Under the pieces are notes generated by a model. The model was not told where the DNA came from and made no database searches. It worked only from the letters and a program-made list of their open reading frames with translations. Source: Chrysomallon squamiferum (lineage: Eukaryota > Mollusca > Gastropoda > Neomphalida > Peltospiridae). From it: a DNA stretch of 64,000 bases. The stretch spans positions 12,395,678 through 12,459,677 of the forward strand of contig CM022671.1 of NCBI GenBank assembly GCA_012295275.1. Direction: 5' to 3'. A program made the position numbers and the translations under genes. Positions 38,901 to 51,945 of the stretch are shown piece by piece; the first letter of the stretch is position 1, and each line of letters opens with the position of its first letter.

Positions 38901-39642
38901 GACATTGCTATTTGCCCAGTACAAAATGTAATTCTATCTTTGAAAAAATAAACAGAGCAATGTGAACAAAAAATATGTTTACATGGATATTAATCTAAGA
39001 TAGCCCTCTATTGTTTTATTGCATATTTTTAATTCTCACAGGGCATCAATATGTCTGTTTTTGTCATATAAATTTGGTTGATAATTGTAATAGCTTTCAA
39101 CGCTCATTGTAATGAAAAATTATATAGCACTCATTGATCTTGTATTCTTTGCTTTGAAGCTGTGCTATAAATAGTTTTGTGCTTACATTCTCTTGGGATA
39201 AAATGATTTGTAACAAAATCTGGCTGAAATTGTCCTTAAGCAGAGAATGGATTTTAATACTTAAAGGCTTAAAATGAAGTATGAATTTATTAATTACAGT
39301 CAGATATCATTAATCTTATAAAAACAATAATTAAATTATACTAAACTCCTACCACAGATTGGAAACTAATATTTAAATTTTTTTGAAATGCATTAAAAAA
39401 AATAGTTTTTTTTTCTAGATTGTTCAGTGCTGAAATGAATTCTTTTTTTTGTGTTTCATGCTCGAAATAATTTTTTAATAATTGAAATTTACATAGATTT
39501 TTAAAACATATTTTTCAGACAGCCTAACAGTAATCTACTTGAGAATCCTCCATTTCAAACTTACCAGAGTGCACGTGGGCGTCAGCGGACAGGAAATCAG
39601 ATTTTTAATCCCTCAACTCGAGGAAATAATTCACACAAATAA
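32980..39642 (+). CDS. TRAFD1: TRAF-type zinc finger domain-containing protein 1-like
   Basis: Ten coding exons: 32980-33020, 33431-33623, 34046-34526, 35406-35591, 35938-36005, 36414-36589, 37135-37249, 37582-38101, 38323-38446, 39519-39642. Introns are GT-AG and the phase closes, giving 675 aa (human TRAFD1 582). In vertebrates TRAFD1/FLN29 is a cytosolic negative feedback regulator of Toll-like receptor and RIG-I-like signalling. The N-terminal 150 residues hold the Cys/His array: CSNCKKDI, HEMHC, CEHC, DQHFSDHH, CEVCGE, CSYCELEV, HMDYCGTRTEPCHLCGQ. A long polar low-complexity region follows. Two CEFC modules (CEFCDELFTADTLVQHQ and CEFCEELIPGDFLVQHQ), each continued by a Cys in the next exon, lie where human TRAFD1 has one. 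The C-terminal part is basic, Ser/Arg/Gln-rich and disordered. The start ATG lies in an exon matching the human N-terminus up to the first CxxC. Immune function in this animal is inferred from homology only. Confidence 0.9.
34701..35288 (-). mobile_element. Non-autonomous Tigger/pogo-like DNA transposon in TRAFD1 intron 3
   Basis: About 588 bases with imperfect terminal inverted repeats: TGATATCTTGACTTACGAGT at the left (34704-34723) and its near reverse complement at the right (35267-35286). The ends are flanked by TA dinucleotides, as expected for pogo/Tigger target duplications. Inside, on the - strand, is the start of a transposase. The element is far shorter than a full Tigger, so it cannot move itself. 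It lies entirely within the intron 34527-35405. Confidence 0.85.
34975..35160 (-). pseudogene. Tigger transposase fragment (HTH_psq / CENP-B-like N-terminus)
   Basis: An open frame starting at 35143 reads MMSIELKLEFIEKHEQG and then VVDLARQY, STSTICTIL and PAKGI, the order seen in the psq-type helix-turn-helix that opens Tigger and CENP-B proteins. The frame then runs into AT-rich noise. The rest of the DNA-binding region and the whole DDE catalytic domain are missing. It is a relic, not a host gene. Confidence 0.85.
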
Positions 39643-41375
39643 GTTTGTAATTTTTCACTTTTATTAATTACCAATAGCTTTAGTTAAAAACCTTAAGATG
39701 GATATTATTCTCCTCAGATTGTCTATCCATAAGAGGGGCTTTAAGTTCACCGTTATTGATTAGAAGATGGTTTTCTGTACAATTATGTTAAACCAATTTT
39801 AAGCAGAATCCAAAATCACGTGGATGGAAAAGGAATACCATTTGTTCTGTTTAACTGAATGTAATGTTTATTATTACCTGTTAATAGACTAATGGTCACT
39901 TTGGTTTCAATTAACAGACATTAATTGTATATTTTAAACCTTTTTATGTAGCTTATTATAAGAAAAAGAAAATAAATACAAAAAAAAAAAAAAAAAAAAA
40001 AATGAAACAACATAACAAATATATAAAATAATTATCAAAAGTGAAAGTAAATGTATTTTTTAAAAATGATATAAGGTCTATTTAAAGAGTATAGCATACT
40101 TTGTGCCCTATATTGCTCAAAATTTACAGTTCTGTTTAGGGTTTTTCTTTTTCTTAATTTCTGTACGTACTAAAAAATCTGATATAATTTGATTACTTGA
40201 TGAACAGTATAAAATTTAATGATTATTATTTTTATATACACACAATACTTTTTATCTGCCTCATTTTTTTTAATTTTTTTTTGGATTTGTTGATGATAAA
40301 AATCATAACTGTAGATATCATTTATGGCAGCAGTTTATTGTAATGATATATTTTTATCACATGGAATAATCATGTTATGGTACAAAAAAAAAAAAAAATT
40401 TGTTTTATTTAGTTATTTTATTGACATTTGACTTTTTGACAGCATTCTTTAGTTAAAATTTGATTTGGATAAGATAATATCTGATTTAAAGTGGAAATGG
40501 ACATATGTTAAGGTGAAAAGGTATTATTTAGATTTACATTTGTATTGGATAATATTCCTTTCTTTAAATTTTAGTTTCAGTTTTAAATAATTATATCACA
40601 AGCAAAGTCACATAATTCTTTTGTCACAGAATTATCAATTTTTTTTATTTGAATTAGAAATATTTTCATTCCATGTTTCTTTGGACAAAGAGTTTGATTT
40701 CTGATGACATGTGAGATTTTTAGCCGGAAATTGTAGCACAATGGTTTGAAGTACTCTCCAGTAGTATCTTAAGTTATTTTGTTCAGCTATTTCATTTTTG
40801 ATTTAAACTACCAATTTTATTCTTGCTGATTTAGAGTTTCAAATTTTTGTTATACTGTACAGATTGATGCTGTGTGTGCTTATGTATACATTTTTTTTTT
40901 TTTTTTTAATTGTAATATTATCATTGTAACTTTGTACAGCTATTTGTGGTACATATTTATTATTACTCTGGTCTAAACTTTGTCTCATTCACTGTGTGTA
41001 CTGAATGATATCCTTTAAGATATGAGACAAACCCTTATTATTTGTTAAATACTACAGAAAACCACAGAAAATTATTTTTCCAGACAAATTTGTCACTGAT
41101 TACTTTCTGCAATAGGATTATCCTTGTGTTTGTGTGTCTCAGATTAATAACCATGTAAACATGTATGATAATTGTGTTAAATCATTAGAAAATGTAAATG
41201 CTGACTAAATATATTTATGGGAACTTTGTTTTTGTATGAATAACTGTGTCTATATAAAAATAAATAAACAGCTGTATGCAATTTGAACTGTATGAAAATT
41301 GTATATTTTTATAGCATAATGTTGGAAATGTTACATTTATAATAATATATAATAAAGAATATGATAAAATATTTG
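39643..41375 (+). other. Probable long 3' UTR of TRAFD1
   Basis: AT-rich, without open frames. AATAAA occurs at 39971-39976, followed by an A run that could be genomic slippage, and again at 41351-41356. The second would give a 3' UTR of about 1.7 kb. Which signal is used cannot be decided from sequence. Confidence 0.4.
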
Positions 41376-44300
41376 TAATGTTATCATTTCTTTCATTTTT
41401 TCAGAATTTTTTTATTTTTTATCATTAATTTTTGTTAATATATTCTTAGAAGGAAAAATACTAAATGTGTCTTTAGAATATTATATAAAGCAGACAAAAG
41501 TGGAGATGCCAAAATTTAGCAGAATCTATGCCAAAGTTGTATTGAGAAAGTAAATCATGGAAGCTGGCTGTATCAAACAAACGTAAAACACACACAAATA
41601 TATAACATGTACACATATATACCCACATATAATACTGTAAAACATGAAATTCATTCAGTTCAGTTTATACAAAAAATGCATTTATGCCACTGATGAATTA
41701 ATCTGACAACATTAAATTTGTTAAATAGGCCTAAAATTAACAAAGTGAAGAAATACATGAATCTATGGACAAGAGTTTATTTCACATAACGTTAAGTACT
41801 ACATTAATTCAGTAAGTGTAATCAAACTGTTCTTGTTTTGGGTTTTTCCATTCGTGAGCACAGTTAAAAGTCATAATAATTAAGTAGTCAGAAAACACAA
41901 GGTTCCTCTGAATAATTTTTACCCAGTCAGCTTAACTGTTAAGGATACTGAGAACTAGTACCAGCAGTCCAACATTTTCACACTGGAATAGCATTCATAG
42001 ATAATTATCAATAACAGCAGCAACAAAACAATTTATTACTTCAAAAGGGTCATATTTCTTAAAAGGAGTCAAGAAGATAATTAAATTATGTCTTATTTGA
42101 AGGAATAATGTATTTTCTGAATAGAAAATTTTAGACTGATTAGTACGAGTATTTTATGCTAGCTGGAGAAACAAAAAAAGAAAAAATATGTATTGTTGTT
42201 GTTATGTAATACAGGCATTTGTTGTAGTGTTGTGTGGGTGTAGTATTTATTACATGCATTAATTTCATTTTTAAATTATATCACACACACACACACACAC
42301 ACACACAGACATATACAAATATACACAGCCTTTCTTGCCTACATTTTTTGATGATTCAATTTGTTTTGTTTTTTTAATATCAAACATCAAATTTATAGAA
42401 GTTCTGGAGAGAACAAATGCTAGAATATTCAATGATCTTTTGACTTCATACTGGTTCTAGTGACCTTCCATCCTCTTCCCAGATATAACCATTCTTTATA
42501 AAGAATACTTATTCTAATTTCAAAACACTTAAAATATTTTTAAAATAGCATTACAATGAAAACAATTTTACTTTATATAGAAACTCCAATGAATAGTTAT
42601 ATTACAGTTAATATAATTTTTTGTAAATAAGTTTCCAGTCTTTGTCACAGTAAAATCAGTTTTGAAAAAGTGTCCATATTAAGAATAAACAATAAAAAAT
42701 AAATATATAAAAAAGTTGAAATAAATAAGAAGTAGAAAATAATTATGTTAATAGTAAATTATTTACCTTTATTTTTTATATGTTTGCTACTTAATACAAA
42801 TCATTATGTTAAAAAGTTTCAAATAGTTAAATTATATAAATTATCTGAGCACCGGTTTCAGCTGTTTGACTAAACGTGTACAACTTTAAACTTGCACATA
42901 TAATCATAAATAAACTAGAATAATTTATGTTTGTTTGTATGACGTGGGTTTTAACCACCAGTTGTTAAAATTTTAATATTATTATTTTGTAAACATATAA
43001 ATTAAGAAAATTTGAAATAATTATTTCCAAAATGCAAAACAAAATTATTATTAAAAAACCCACAAAATAAAAAAAATAAAAAAACTGAAACAGTAATGTA
43101 AATAATTAAATATAAATAATACTGGTTTAAAAAAGAAAATGAAAAATAAATTTTTAAAATTAACCAAACCATTTTTCTATTACTGATAGATGAGAATTCC
43201 GAATTAATGAATTTATCATTATAAGCATTAGAAACTTTAAATACTTGACTGACAATTGCAGTAGTCACTATGAAATGATACAAACCCACAGAAAACTAAA
43301 ATTGTAGAAAGTAAGGATACCTTTTTGTAATATTATGAACTATAATATATTAATTTTGGAGAAATCATACAACAAATAAAATTTAAAAAAAAGAAAGAAA
43401 AAATAATAAAAGCAATTTATTTTTCCTTGATTTATTATTAATAAAATTACAGTTTACTTATACATCAATTATTGAGCATTTTTAAAAGATATCACTAAGG
43501 GAATGTAAGTAGAATTTTATAACACTCATAAATATTAACAGCACAATAAAACCTGAAGTGAAAAAAATGCCACAACACTAATTTTATTCTATATTAAAAA
43601 ATGCATATGAAATTTTAGTAAAAGAAATGACACAAAAGTACATTTACAAATAAAAAAATAAAAATAAAAACATAAAATAAAGGTATGGAAGTGGAAATAC
43701 TAAATAAAATATATTTAATACTTCATGTTACTGTAACAAGTTCTGAATTTTCATTAACAACACAACAAATACAAATTAAAAAGTGGATCTTATTTCAAAA
43801 TTTCAGATCCTCACAGCTACATACAAAATAACATTTGGTAAATAAAATAATTTCAACAAAACAAACTTGTAAGTTTTTGTAATAGCATTCATTTGCTAAT
43901 TCTTGTCCACAAGATGATGTACTCTAGTATTTATCATATATCAGTGGTCACAGATATTACATTTGTTTCAATGTACCTCAATCCATTATTAATAGTTCTT
44001 AGAAGTCAGTCATATTGTTTGTTTTTGTAACGATGACATCTGGGAAAAATTGCACTGATCATCTACTGTCACTATTACCAGTTAAAAATAAAAACTCATT
44101 TGTAGGTACTCAGAGATAACACTATATATTGCCTTTGATAACCAGCTGTGGTGTATTGCCTGAGACAGGAACTGTTCATTTATTTCAAACTTCAGCTATT
44201 CAACAACATAAAACAGCACTGCACTTTGTAACATTTTAAATTATTTGACTACATGTAGGGACATAAAATTTTGAAAATGAGGAATGACATTTCAGTCAGC

Positions 44301-44784
44301 TGTCATCAAATTAACATGAATTTTAATAATGATCTGCTCCAAATTTTCAAACACAACAACATTACTGATATTCCAATTAAAAGGTTTTCCACTTGTACTT
44401 TTTTAATGATTTACAAACATACTAACATTGCCTTCCTTCTTATGACAAGGATAAAGATAAATAATAAAAAAATAAATTAAAAACTATAAAATGAAGTAAA
44501 ATAAACAATGCTGAATAACAATAAAGTAAAAATTTAAATAATTATCACACATTAAATCCAGTACAATTTCTTAGGCATGAAAGACTGCATCACATTTATT
44601 TCAACTATAATTTAAACAGTATTAATATTAATTAATACCTTCAATTTTTATTATTTATATTGTTTAAATATTAGAATTGTTATTCAAATGCTAAAACAAA
44701 AGGCACCAATCACTGATATTTCACTGTTAATAAAAATTCTTCACCAGTGAATTCCTCTGTGCATTTGACTTTAACACATAAAGT
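41376..44784. other. Space between TRAFD1 and TMEM134 3' ends
   Basis: Convergent gene ends. The stretch holds a CA repeat at 42292-42308 and very AT-rich DNA. A - strand AATAAA (TTTATT on +, 44595-44600) could end the TMEM134 mRNA. The open frames at 43002-43289 (-) and 44271-44480 (+) show only AT-driven composition and no domain. Confidence 0.5.
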
Positions 44785-47373
44785 TCAGTGAATAACTGGA
44801 AGATTATAAAAATTGTATCCAGGTTTTCCAGTGATAGCAAAGTATATGTAAACAAGATGGTAACCTAAAATAAAAAAAATAAATAGAGAAAGCTTATGAA
44901 AAAGTACATTAATGATTTAGAACTTTATAAAGATTCTTTGTTTCCTTATATATTTTGTGATGTTGTTTTAAATTGAAAACAAATAAAATAATTACAAATT
45001 GTTTAGAAAATAATTAGGTAGATAGGAATTATAGCATAATAGTAGATAATGGTAAACATGACAGTCCTCACTGTTAATTGTTTTCTCAAAACTAGTACTC
45101 ATTTCCTAATATATCAAAGACTTTTGTTTGTACTTTTCTGACACAGTAATCACAGATTTTCTAAGTGATAAAGATTAATAAATAAAATACATTACTCATA
45201 CTTTCCACAAAAATAATAATTAAAGTAATTAATATTTGTTTACAAGTACTCACATCCAGGAACAAAGCAAAGAAACCCGACAACAAAAAACACTAACACA
45301 TGAAATCCTGAAAAAGATGTGTAAATATGCTAAAATTTAAAAATATACAAAGGTAGATTGCAATTTTTGTTTCACATAACACATAATTTTTAACAATTTA
45401 TTAATTTAAAAAACCTGAGCTCTCTAAAGCAACAACAGTTACTGAAATGAATTATGTATATATGTATAGTAATTATTTTTGACAAATAAAAACAAACCTC
45501 TTGAGGGAGATATTATTATTCCAATACCAGCAATAAAAAGAACTGCAAAGAAAAGGGAGAACAAAATAAAAAATAAAATATATGTCCAAGACGGTAATTT
45601 TAAATAATCATTATTATAAGTAAGAATTTAATGAATACTTTTCAGTTCATTTCATGAAAAAACTAAGTTAATGTTTCATTTGTTACTGGTCACCAACCTT
45701 TCTTAATATGACACTAACTGAAAAAAAATAGTAAAATGGTTACCAACATTTTCATTCTTTTGAAATGGTTCTCAAATAAATTATTGATATTTTTTGTCTT
45801 AAAATATTTATCCTATGTTGTTTTTAAGGTTTTTATCCTTTTTTCTAAAAAGTTCTTTTGCCCATTTCACTAAATATCTTTTGGAATTCACATACATATA
45901 TAAGATGATCTCATATTTTGATAGTATAATAAGGCATTTCAAAACAAGTAAATCACTGATTTATATACCTGTTCCTAATAATGTCAGCAAAAAGGATCCA
46001 GCAACAATTTTCCAGTTTTCTCGAATCTTTGGATGTAGAAGCCATCTGTTCAAAAAAAAAATAGAATAGAATACAGATAGATACTAAAATAAATAAAGAA
46101 ATAAAGAAAAATTAAAGTAACAAGAAAAAACAACCCTAAAATAATAATACAGCACATACATTCAACTAACATATATAAACATGCATGCAAATTAATATAT
46201 ATATATATATATATATAAAATTACTTTTTAACAATTAAAACATTTTTTGGATTTCAAACTGTATTTAATAATGAAAAACTGTTAACAGATTGGACAGATT
46301 GTATATAATATCCTATCTATACTTCTAGTGGACCAGTTTGAAAAAATAAAAACAAAAATATAACTTTACATTAAGAATACACGTTTTCATTTGAAAATGA
46401 AAGCATTTTAATAATTTTAAAAGAATATACTCTGTGTAGTTAACCCAGAGACTGTAAAAAATACCTGCAAGGTGATGTCTGGATGGAAACATCAGTATGA
46501 CTGGACCAGAAAGAGACAGACTGGGATGACACACTTTCATCAACAGCTGAGCTGAAAACAGATCAATATTTAAATACTTCATTAATTTCACAAATATAAG
46601 CATACCAGCAAATCGATTTACCAATTTCATTTTCAGTAATTAAGTAAAATGATTTGAGAATTATTGATACAATTAGCTATGTATACTGGAGATAATGCTT
46701 TAGAAAAACAGTGCAGAGTATAATATAAATAGTCATGTTATTTTTCACTATAAAATTGTTGACATTCTAAAATATGTTTGCAAACGTTTTGCAAAAAAAA
46801 AAATTTAAGTAATAGAATTTTTTTGTTGTTGTTGATAACATTCAAAGTCCATTTAAATGTTCAGTTTAATGCCTAATATTTACCTATTCAGGCTATTGTT
46901 ACATGTTATCTTATGTGAAAGTAGAGGATCTTCTTGATCATTTAGCTGAAGAAAAGAAAAGAAAAGAAAAATATTAAAATTTATATTTCACATAAATGGT
47001 TTAAATTACTGAAATCAAAACTGGATTTTATTTAATTATTTATTTTTGTTAATTTCTAATTAAAGCAGATTCTTCAAAGTTATTTCTATACCATTTTTAT
47101 ATATATATATATATATCAAATTTTCCTCTTAATATGTAATTAAGTTATTTAAATTAAATTTTTTTTTTTAAAACGATGTTATATTTATAAACGAACCTGC
47201 TTATATTCTCTATTGGAATCTTGATTCTGACTGCTGGATAGGTTGACTATGTCTGCTAATCTGTCTGTTTGCAAGGGAGGTGATTTTTGCACTGACCCGT
47301 AGATATAAACTACATTATCTTTATCAGTTCTGATGGTTGCTGCTTGCACTTCATATTGACTCGCTGTAGTCAT
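44785..47373 (-). CDS. TMEM134: Transmembrane protein 134
   Basis: Seven coding exons in order 47197-47373, 46884-46945, 46465-46551, 45969-46045, 45498-45542, 45254-45307, 44785-44864. All are GT-AG and in phase, giving 193 aa (human TMEM134 195). The N-terminal 115 residues are polar, Ser/Gln-rich and probably cytosolic. Then come a conserved basic-aromatic run (PKIRENWKIVAGSFLL), a first membrane segment, a short loop (GIIISPSRGFH) and a second membrane segment with FFVVGFLCFVPGCYH. The end GYNFYNLPVIH corresponds to the aromatic C-terminus of TMEM134. The family is DUF872 (TMEM134/TMEM230); its role is poorly defined, with endomembrane localisation generally reported. The first exon start at 47371-47373 is the only in-frame ATG upstream. 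It is divergent from MIF, 770 bases apart. Confidence 0.92.
46194..46217. repeat. (TA)n microsatellite in a TMEM134 intron
   Basis: Alternating TA run inside the intron between exons 46465-46551 and 45969-46045. A second TA run lies at about 47100-47116 in the first intron. Confidence 0.9.
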
Positions 47374-48143
47374 ACTTCATATTGTTATTTTCTCATCATA
47401 GAAAACAAAAACAAAATGCATCACTGGCTGGCTATTCAAGGCAGATAACTGTAAAAATTGAGGGATAACTTGAAACACCAGCTAACTTTTACTGTTTGTA
47501 TAATATGACGTATTGTGTACATTATATTAATGGTTATTTTTCGCTTCAACGAATACTGTTCAGAACAAATATTTAGGATATTTTTTCCTCTATGCATTCT
47601 CATTTCCACATTGTACAAATAAACATTATATATATATTAATAATAATATATGATTTAAACCTTCCATTAATAGTTTTATGGTTGTATTTACGCTAGTTTG
47701 TATAGGCTGTAGTATACGTTATAGGTGGGCAGCTCTTTAATTTATTGTTTATTTTAATATAACAAAGATAAGATACTCTTTATTTTCATATTGTTTCGAA
47801 GCTTTTTCCTTCTTCAACTTCAGTTCTTTTCTTTATTTCAAAAATGAAATTAACTTAAAATAAAGAAAATTAGAAAAAGAAACAAATAAAAATAATTGTT
47901 CCAGGTCAGATTCATTTAGCTTATGGTTAAATTAGCACACCATTATTCCTAAAATTTATTCTGTAGCTGTTGAAACCATCATAAATATTTAACGAATTTT
48001 ACCCAAGCAATACCCAGCTTCTAAAATAAAATCATAGCTAGACTGGCTTTTGGAACATCTTTGTCACATTGCTACGCCTTTCAAATCAAAATAGTCAATT
48101 TCACAGTCACGATAAGGTTTCACTGCTTTTAAAAAATCTTAAA
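47374..48143. promoter_or_regulatory. Divergent TMEM134 / MIF upstream region
   Basis: The two start codons face outward over 770 bases. From about 47450 rightward the sequence is duplicated at 59095 onward as part of the MIF locus copy, so the copy carries most of this region. I recognise no specific binding site with confidence. Confidence 0.45.
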
Positions 48144-49190
48144 ATGCCAATCTTTGCCGTTTACACAAACCTTCAGAGAAGTCAAATACCTGATAGTTTT
48201 TTAGAAGAGGCCTCGGCGTTTATTGCCAAAATACTAAAAAAACCCGAATCGGTAAGTATGTTACAGCTCACATTATTTGCATTTACAAGTTAGTTACATT
48301 GTACATTAAAACAGAAATTAATTCACGCTCCCAAGTCAGATATAGTATCATAAAAAAATATGAATATTTTTTTTTATGAATAAAGTATTGAAAACCTTTT
48401 TCATGTTGTGACCCCCAAAATTTTACAATATCTAATGACATTACTTAAAAATAAATAATGAAATATATTAGATTAAAAGAAAATTTATTATAATTTTGAT
48501 ATAAACTGGTTACTAGGGTATATTTAAAAATTAATAATTAAACAGGTAATATTCTTTCTTTCTCTGTAGTAATAGTATTGTTATGCATTTTTATTCCAAC
48601 TTTATATATTCAAGAAAGAAAAACAACATAAAAATAACAATAAAAATGTCCATTATTCTCAATACAGTATGTTACAATTCGGATACATCCAGATCAGCTG
48701 ATGTGTCATGGTGGAAGCAAAGAACCATGTGCAAACATTGAGCTACACAGCATTGGAAACATAGGACCATCTGTCAATAAAACACTGTCAAAAGAAATAG
48801 GAGAATTCATCCAGCAAAAATTAGGCATTAAAAATGACCGGTATGTTATTGTAACCAATAACTGTATCTAGAATTTTGATTTAGTAAAAAAATAATTTAA
48901 AATACAGTCTTTATTTTTTTATTCTTTTTCTTTTTGCAAGTTTTTGTAAGTTTCTAATAATTATTTTTAAATGGGTCCAAATTTCTGTTTTCATAGATTA
49001 ATGCTTAATGCTTAATGATTTTTTATGAAATAATAAATTACACCAAGTAAATTATGTTGTAGTTGGTTTTCTTTTTAACTTTGACTAATTTTCTCTTAAC
49101 AGGTTTTACATAAGGTTCTGGGATATTCCAAGAGCAGAATGTGGCTACAATGGAACAACTTTCGGATAGATTTAACAACGCTATCTTACT
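47450..49190 (+). repeat. Segmental duplication, source copy (MIF locus)
   Basis: Aligns by eye with 59095-60735 in the same orientation. Shared landmarks are TTATATTAATGGTTATTTTT (47521 / 59170 area), the MIF exon 1, the intron stretch TTTATTATAATTTTGATATAAA, AACAGGTAATATTCTTTC, and MIF exon 3 with its stop codon. This copy contains MIF exon 2; the other does not. Confidence 0.85.
48144..49169 (+). CDS. MIF: Macrophage migration inhibitory factor-like protein
   Basis: Three exons, 48144-48251, 48668-48840, 49103-49169, GT-AG, 115 aa, exactly the family length, with the three-exon layout of animal MIF genes. MIF proteins are small homotrimers with keto-enol tautomerase activity that also act as secreted cytokines without a signal peptide. 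The catalytic N-terminal proline (Pro2 in MPIFAVYTN) is present, as are PDQLM, HGGSKEPC, LHSIGNIGP, DRFYIRFWDIP and the C-terminal NGTTFG. The CXXC redox motif of vertebrate MIF is not kept: the second cysteine is replaced (CANI). It resembles MIF rather than D-dopachrome tautomerase because of its PDQLM/HGG segment and C-terminus. AATAAA follows at 49207-49212. Confidence 0.95.
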
Positions 49191-49212
49191 GACCAGATGA
49201 CAGTGAAATAAA

Positions 49213-51640
49213 CTTCATTTGTAGATATAAATATATAAATAATTAAGAAAAAAGATCATAGATAAAAAAACAATGACAAACATATGATTGATTCTTAAAT
49301 TGCATTTAAAATAAGAATATTTTCTACATTAAACTTAATGTTGATGTAATTAAATAAAAATTATTAAAATGCACGATGAAAAAAATTAACCATAGTGACA
49401 TAATTATTTCTCTGGTTATTTCTGAAAACATTGATTAGATTTTTAATAATATCCTTTCAATACTCTATCACTGCACAGAGCTTTGGCATAGTTTCTATTT
49501 CTGCAATAAATTTCATACAGATTTTTGAAGTTAAAAAACAACTATGTAGTTGAATCTCTTTACTTGCACAAATAGCAGAATGTTGCTTTGATATCTTTGA
49601 ATGCAAAAATAAGGAATAATATAAATTCAGACTTCCATGATGTTTATGAAAAAGCCTGAATTTAAGCCTGATACTGCATCCCTTAAAACACACACACACA
49701 CACACACACATTTTTTTTTGACTTTATGCTCATATATAGGAAATAGATGTAATAAGTAAAATCTTTAAAACACCTTAAACTATTTCCACAAATTATTTTT
49801 TATGTATTTTTTATTTTTTAGTCTTTAAACAAAAAATAAATATTTAAGAAGTTTTAAAACATGCTTTATGAAATCATTACAATAAACATTAAATAGGACA
49901 GTTTGGTAATATTTTAAAAATGACGAACAGCTACTGTAATGACATGTTTTGTTTTCCAGGCATTTTAAGCTTTGTTCTATTATTTACAAATAGATGGGAT
50001 ACAGATTGTGGGAGCAATAAACTGCTTTTCATTCAAAATGATTTGTGTGTTGTTGTTTTTTCACATTATTTTAATGCATGTGAAATCAAATATATTAGTC
50101 TTCATAAACATTTACATTCATACCTTATTATTTTGTGTATATTGTATTTAGCATATTGCCTATTGGTTATATAAATTATAATATAGTTAATATACTTTTT
50201 ATTTTAATTTGTTTTAAATTTTATATGTTAATGATTGGCCTAGTTGTAATGTTCACATCTATGTCATAGGATACTCTCCTCCATCACTAGAATCACCAGA
50301 CTGACCAGTGACATACATACAGACATACAGTAGCATTATATTAATGTTTCAGAGTATCTACTACATTCAAATTTCTCTCTTGCACTGTGAACAGTGTTTT
50401 GGCCCAAGAAATCAGACAGGAAAATAAGACTCCTGTACTATAGTCTCAAAGTGTTCAGAGTTTATAATATAGTAAGACTTTGAAATAATTTGATTTGCAT
50501 TTTATTTTTATTATGAAGAGTAATGCTTATATTTTATTTAACTGGATTTGGTCTGATATTTATTATATCTATTTCAGTTTTATTTTACTTAATAGTTTCT
50601 TTTTATTTTGTTCCAAATTTTATTTTAGTTATCTTAGTGATGAATATTTCATCTCATTCTTAAACTGCATTTGTTTATTTTTTGTTCCTTTTTTGCTCTG
50701 ACTTCTTTTAGATTGTGTGTTTCTTCCTCCTCCCTTTTTATCCTTTATTTTATAATATTGAAAGTATTTTCAGTTTCATGTTGAAAAATCCATAGAGAAA
50801 CATATATCTCTAGAGATCTAGTGTAAAAATATTTAAACTGTACAGCTAGAAAAAACTTATTTTATGTACAGGTTATCTTGATTAAAATAGGTCAGAGTAG
50901 TTAGATAAAAATTTAACTGCAATATTTTATGAAATCGGTTGTCTTGCAGTTTAGATGTAGTATTATTTAATATTAAATTTAATTACTGCACTTGTAGAAA
51001 GTATAATACTATCAATAGGTATACATAGATTATTAGATGTACTCTTACAATGTTAAAATCTAAATACTGATTGTATAAAATTGTTACATATGTACATGCA
51101 ACATGCCACAACATGCCAATAGATCAAACCCAGTTAGATAACTAAAAAGAACTGTGCTTCATGTTTATCAATCTGATCCTTTGAGTTTTATATTCTAGTC
51201 ATGTATTAACGACATAATATTTCTTGGAAATTTTGTTCAGGCAGCTTGAAGCATTGCTGTCAATAAATATATCAAATTAGAAGATATAAATCTCACCCCT
51301 TTGCATTTGTTTTGTACCTCAAAATTCTTATTGTAATTGCAAATAAAAATTATTATTATTATTAATTGTTTGTGTCTTGTAAAAACATGAGATATATGGA
51401 AAATATGGCAAATAAAGTAATAATTTTCAAAAAAGATCTACATATTAGAAGAAAAACTACTACCACAATGAACTTTGAATTAGGTCCTCTGAAGGCTGTT
51501 ACATTAATCTTTGAACATCAGATTATTTCTCTATTACTTAAAGTTAAGCTCAACATATGTCTGGTAGATGTTGATACAGCCACCATCATGTCACACCTGT
51601 TCATATATTATGCCAAATACCACCAACCTAAGGCCATTTC
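49213..51640. other. Noncoding region after MIF
   Basis: AT-rich with a CA repeat at 49688-49710. Open frames at 49920-50174, 50495-50701 and 51366-51668 have no recognised motif and no splice partners. I see no supported gene or RNA. Confidence 0.45.
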
Positions 51641-51649
51641 ATCTGGAAC

Positions 51650-51945
51650 ATCCATGACATCACCCTAATTGGATACTTTGGAACCAATAACAGCTGCTTC
51701 CAGGGGCTGCAGAGGTGTGGTGAGGCCCAGGGCCAGCTCCTTGATTGTATGCACCAAATAAGGCCTAATACTGCGAAATATGAGAAAGGAAGATATCTGG
51801 AATATGTAAACACAGATGAAACATAAAATAAACACTTTAGTGGATTTAAATATAAATCAACCAAATTTATTGTTCTTTTCTCTGATTGGATGCCTGGGGC
51901 CACCAACCCACCACCCCTTCTGCATGCCTCTATGCCCTTCCAACT
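51650..51945 (-). repeat. Interspersed repeat, copy A
   Basis: Reading on the - strand, this segment matches 58488-58745 read on the + strand for about 250 bases. Shared blocks include AAATTTGGTTGATTTATAT, AAGTGTTTATTTTAT, TTTCATCTGTGTTTA, ATCTTCCTTTCTCATA and ATACAATCAAGGA. The short open frame inside is not a recognised protein. Family unknown; it could be part of a larger transposon. Confidence 0.75.

Noticed and set aside
51628-51906. Open frame sharing VDLYLN with the open frame at 58549
   Set aside because: The similarity comes from the shared interspersed repeat DNA, not from a recognised protein; the frames contain different gaps and ends.
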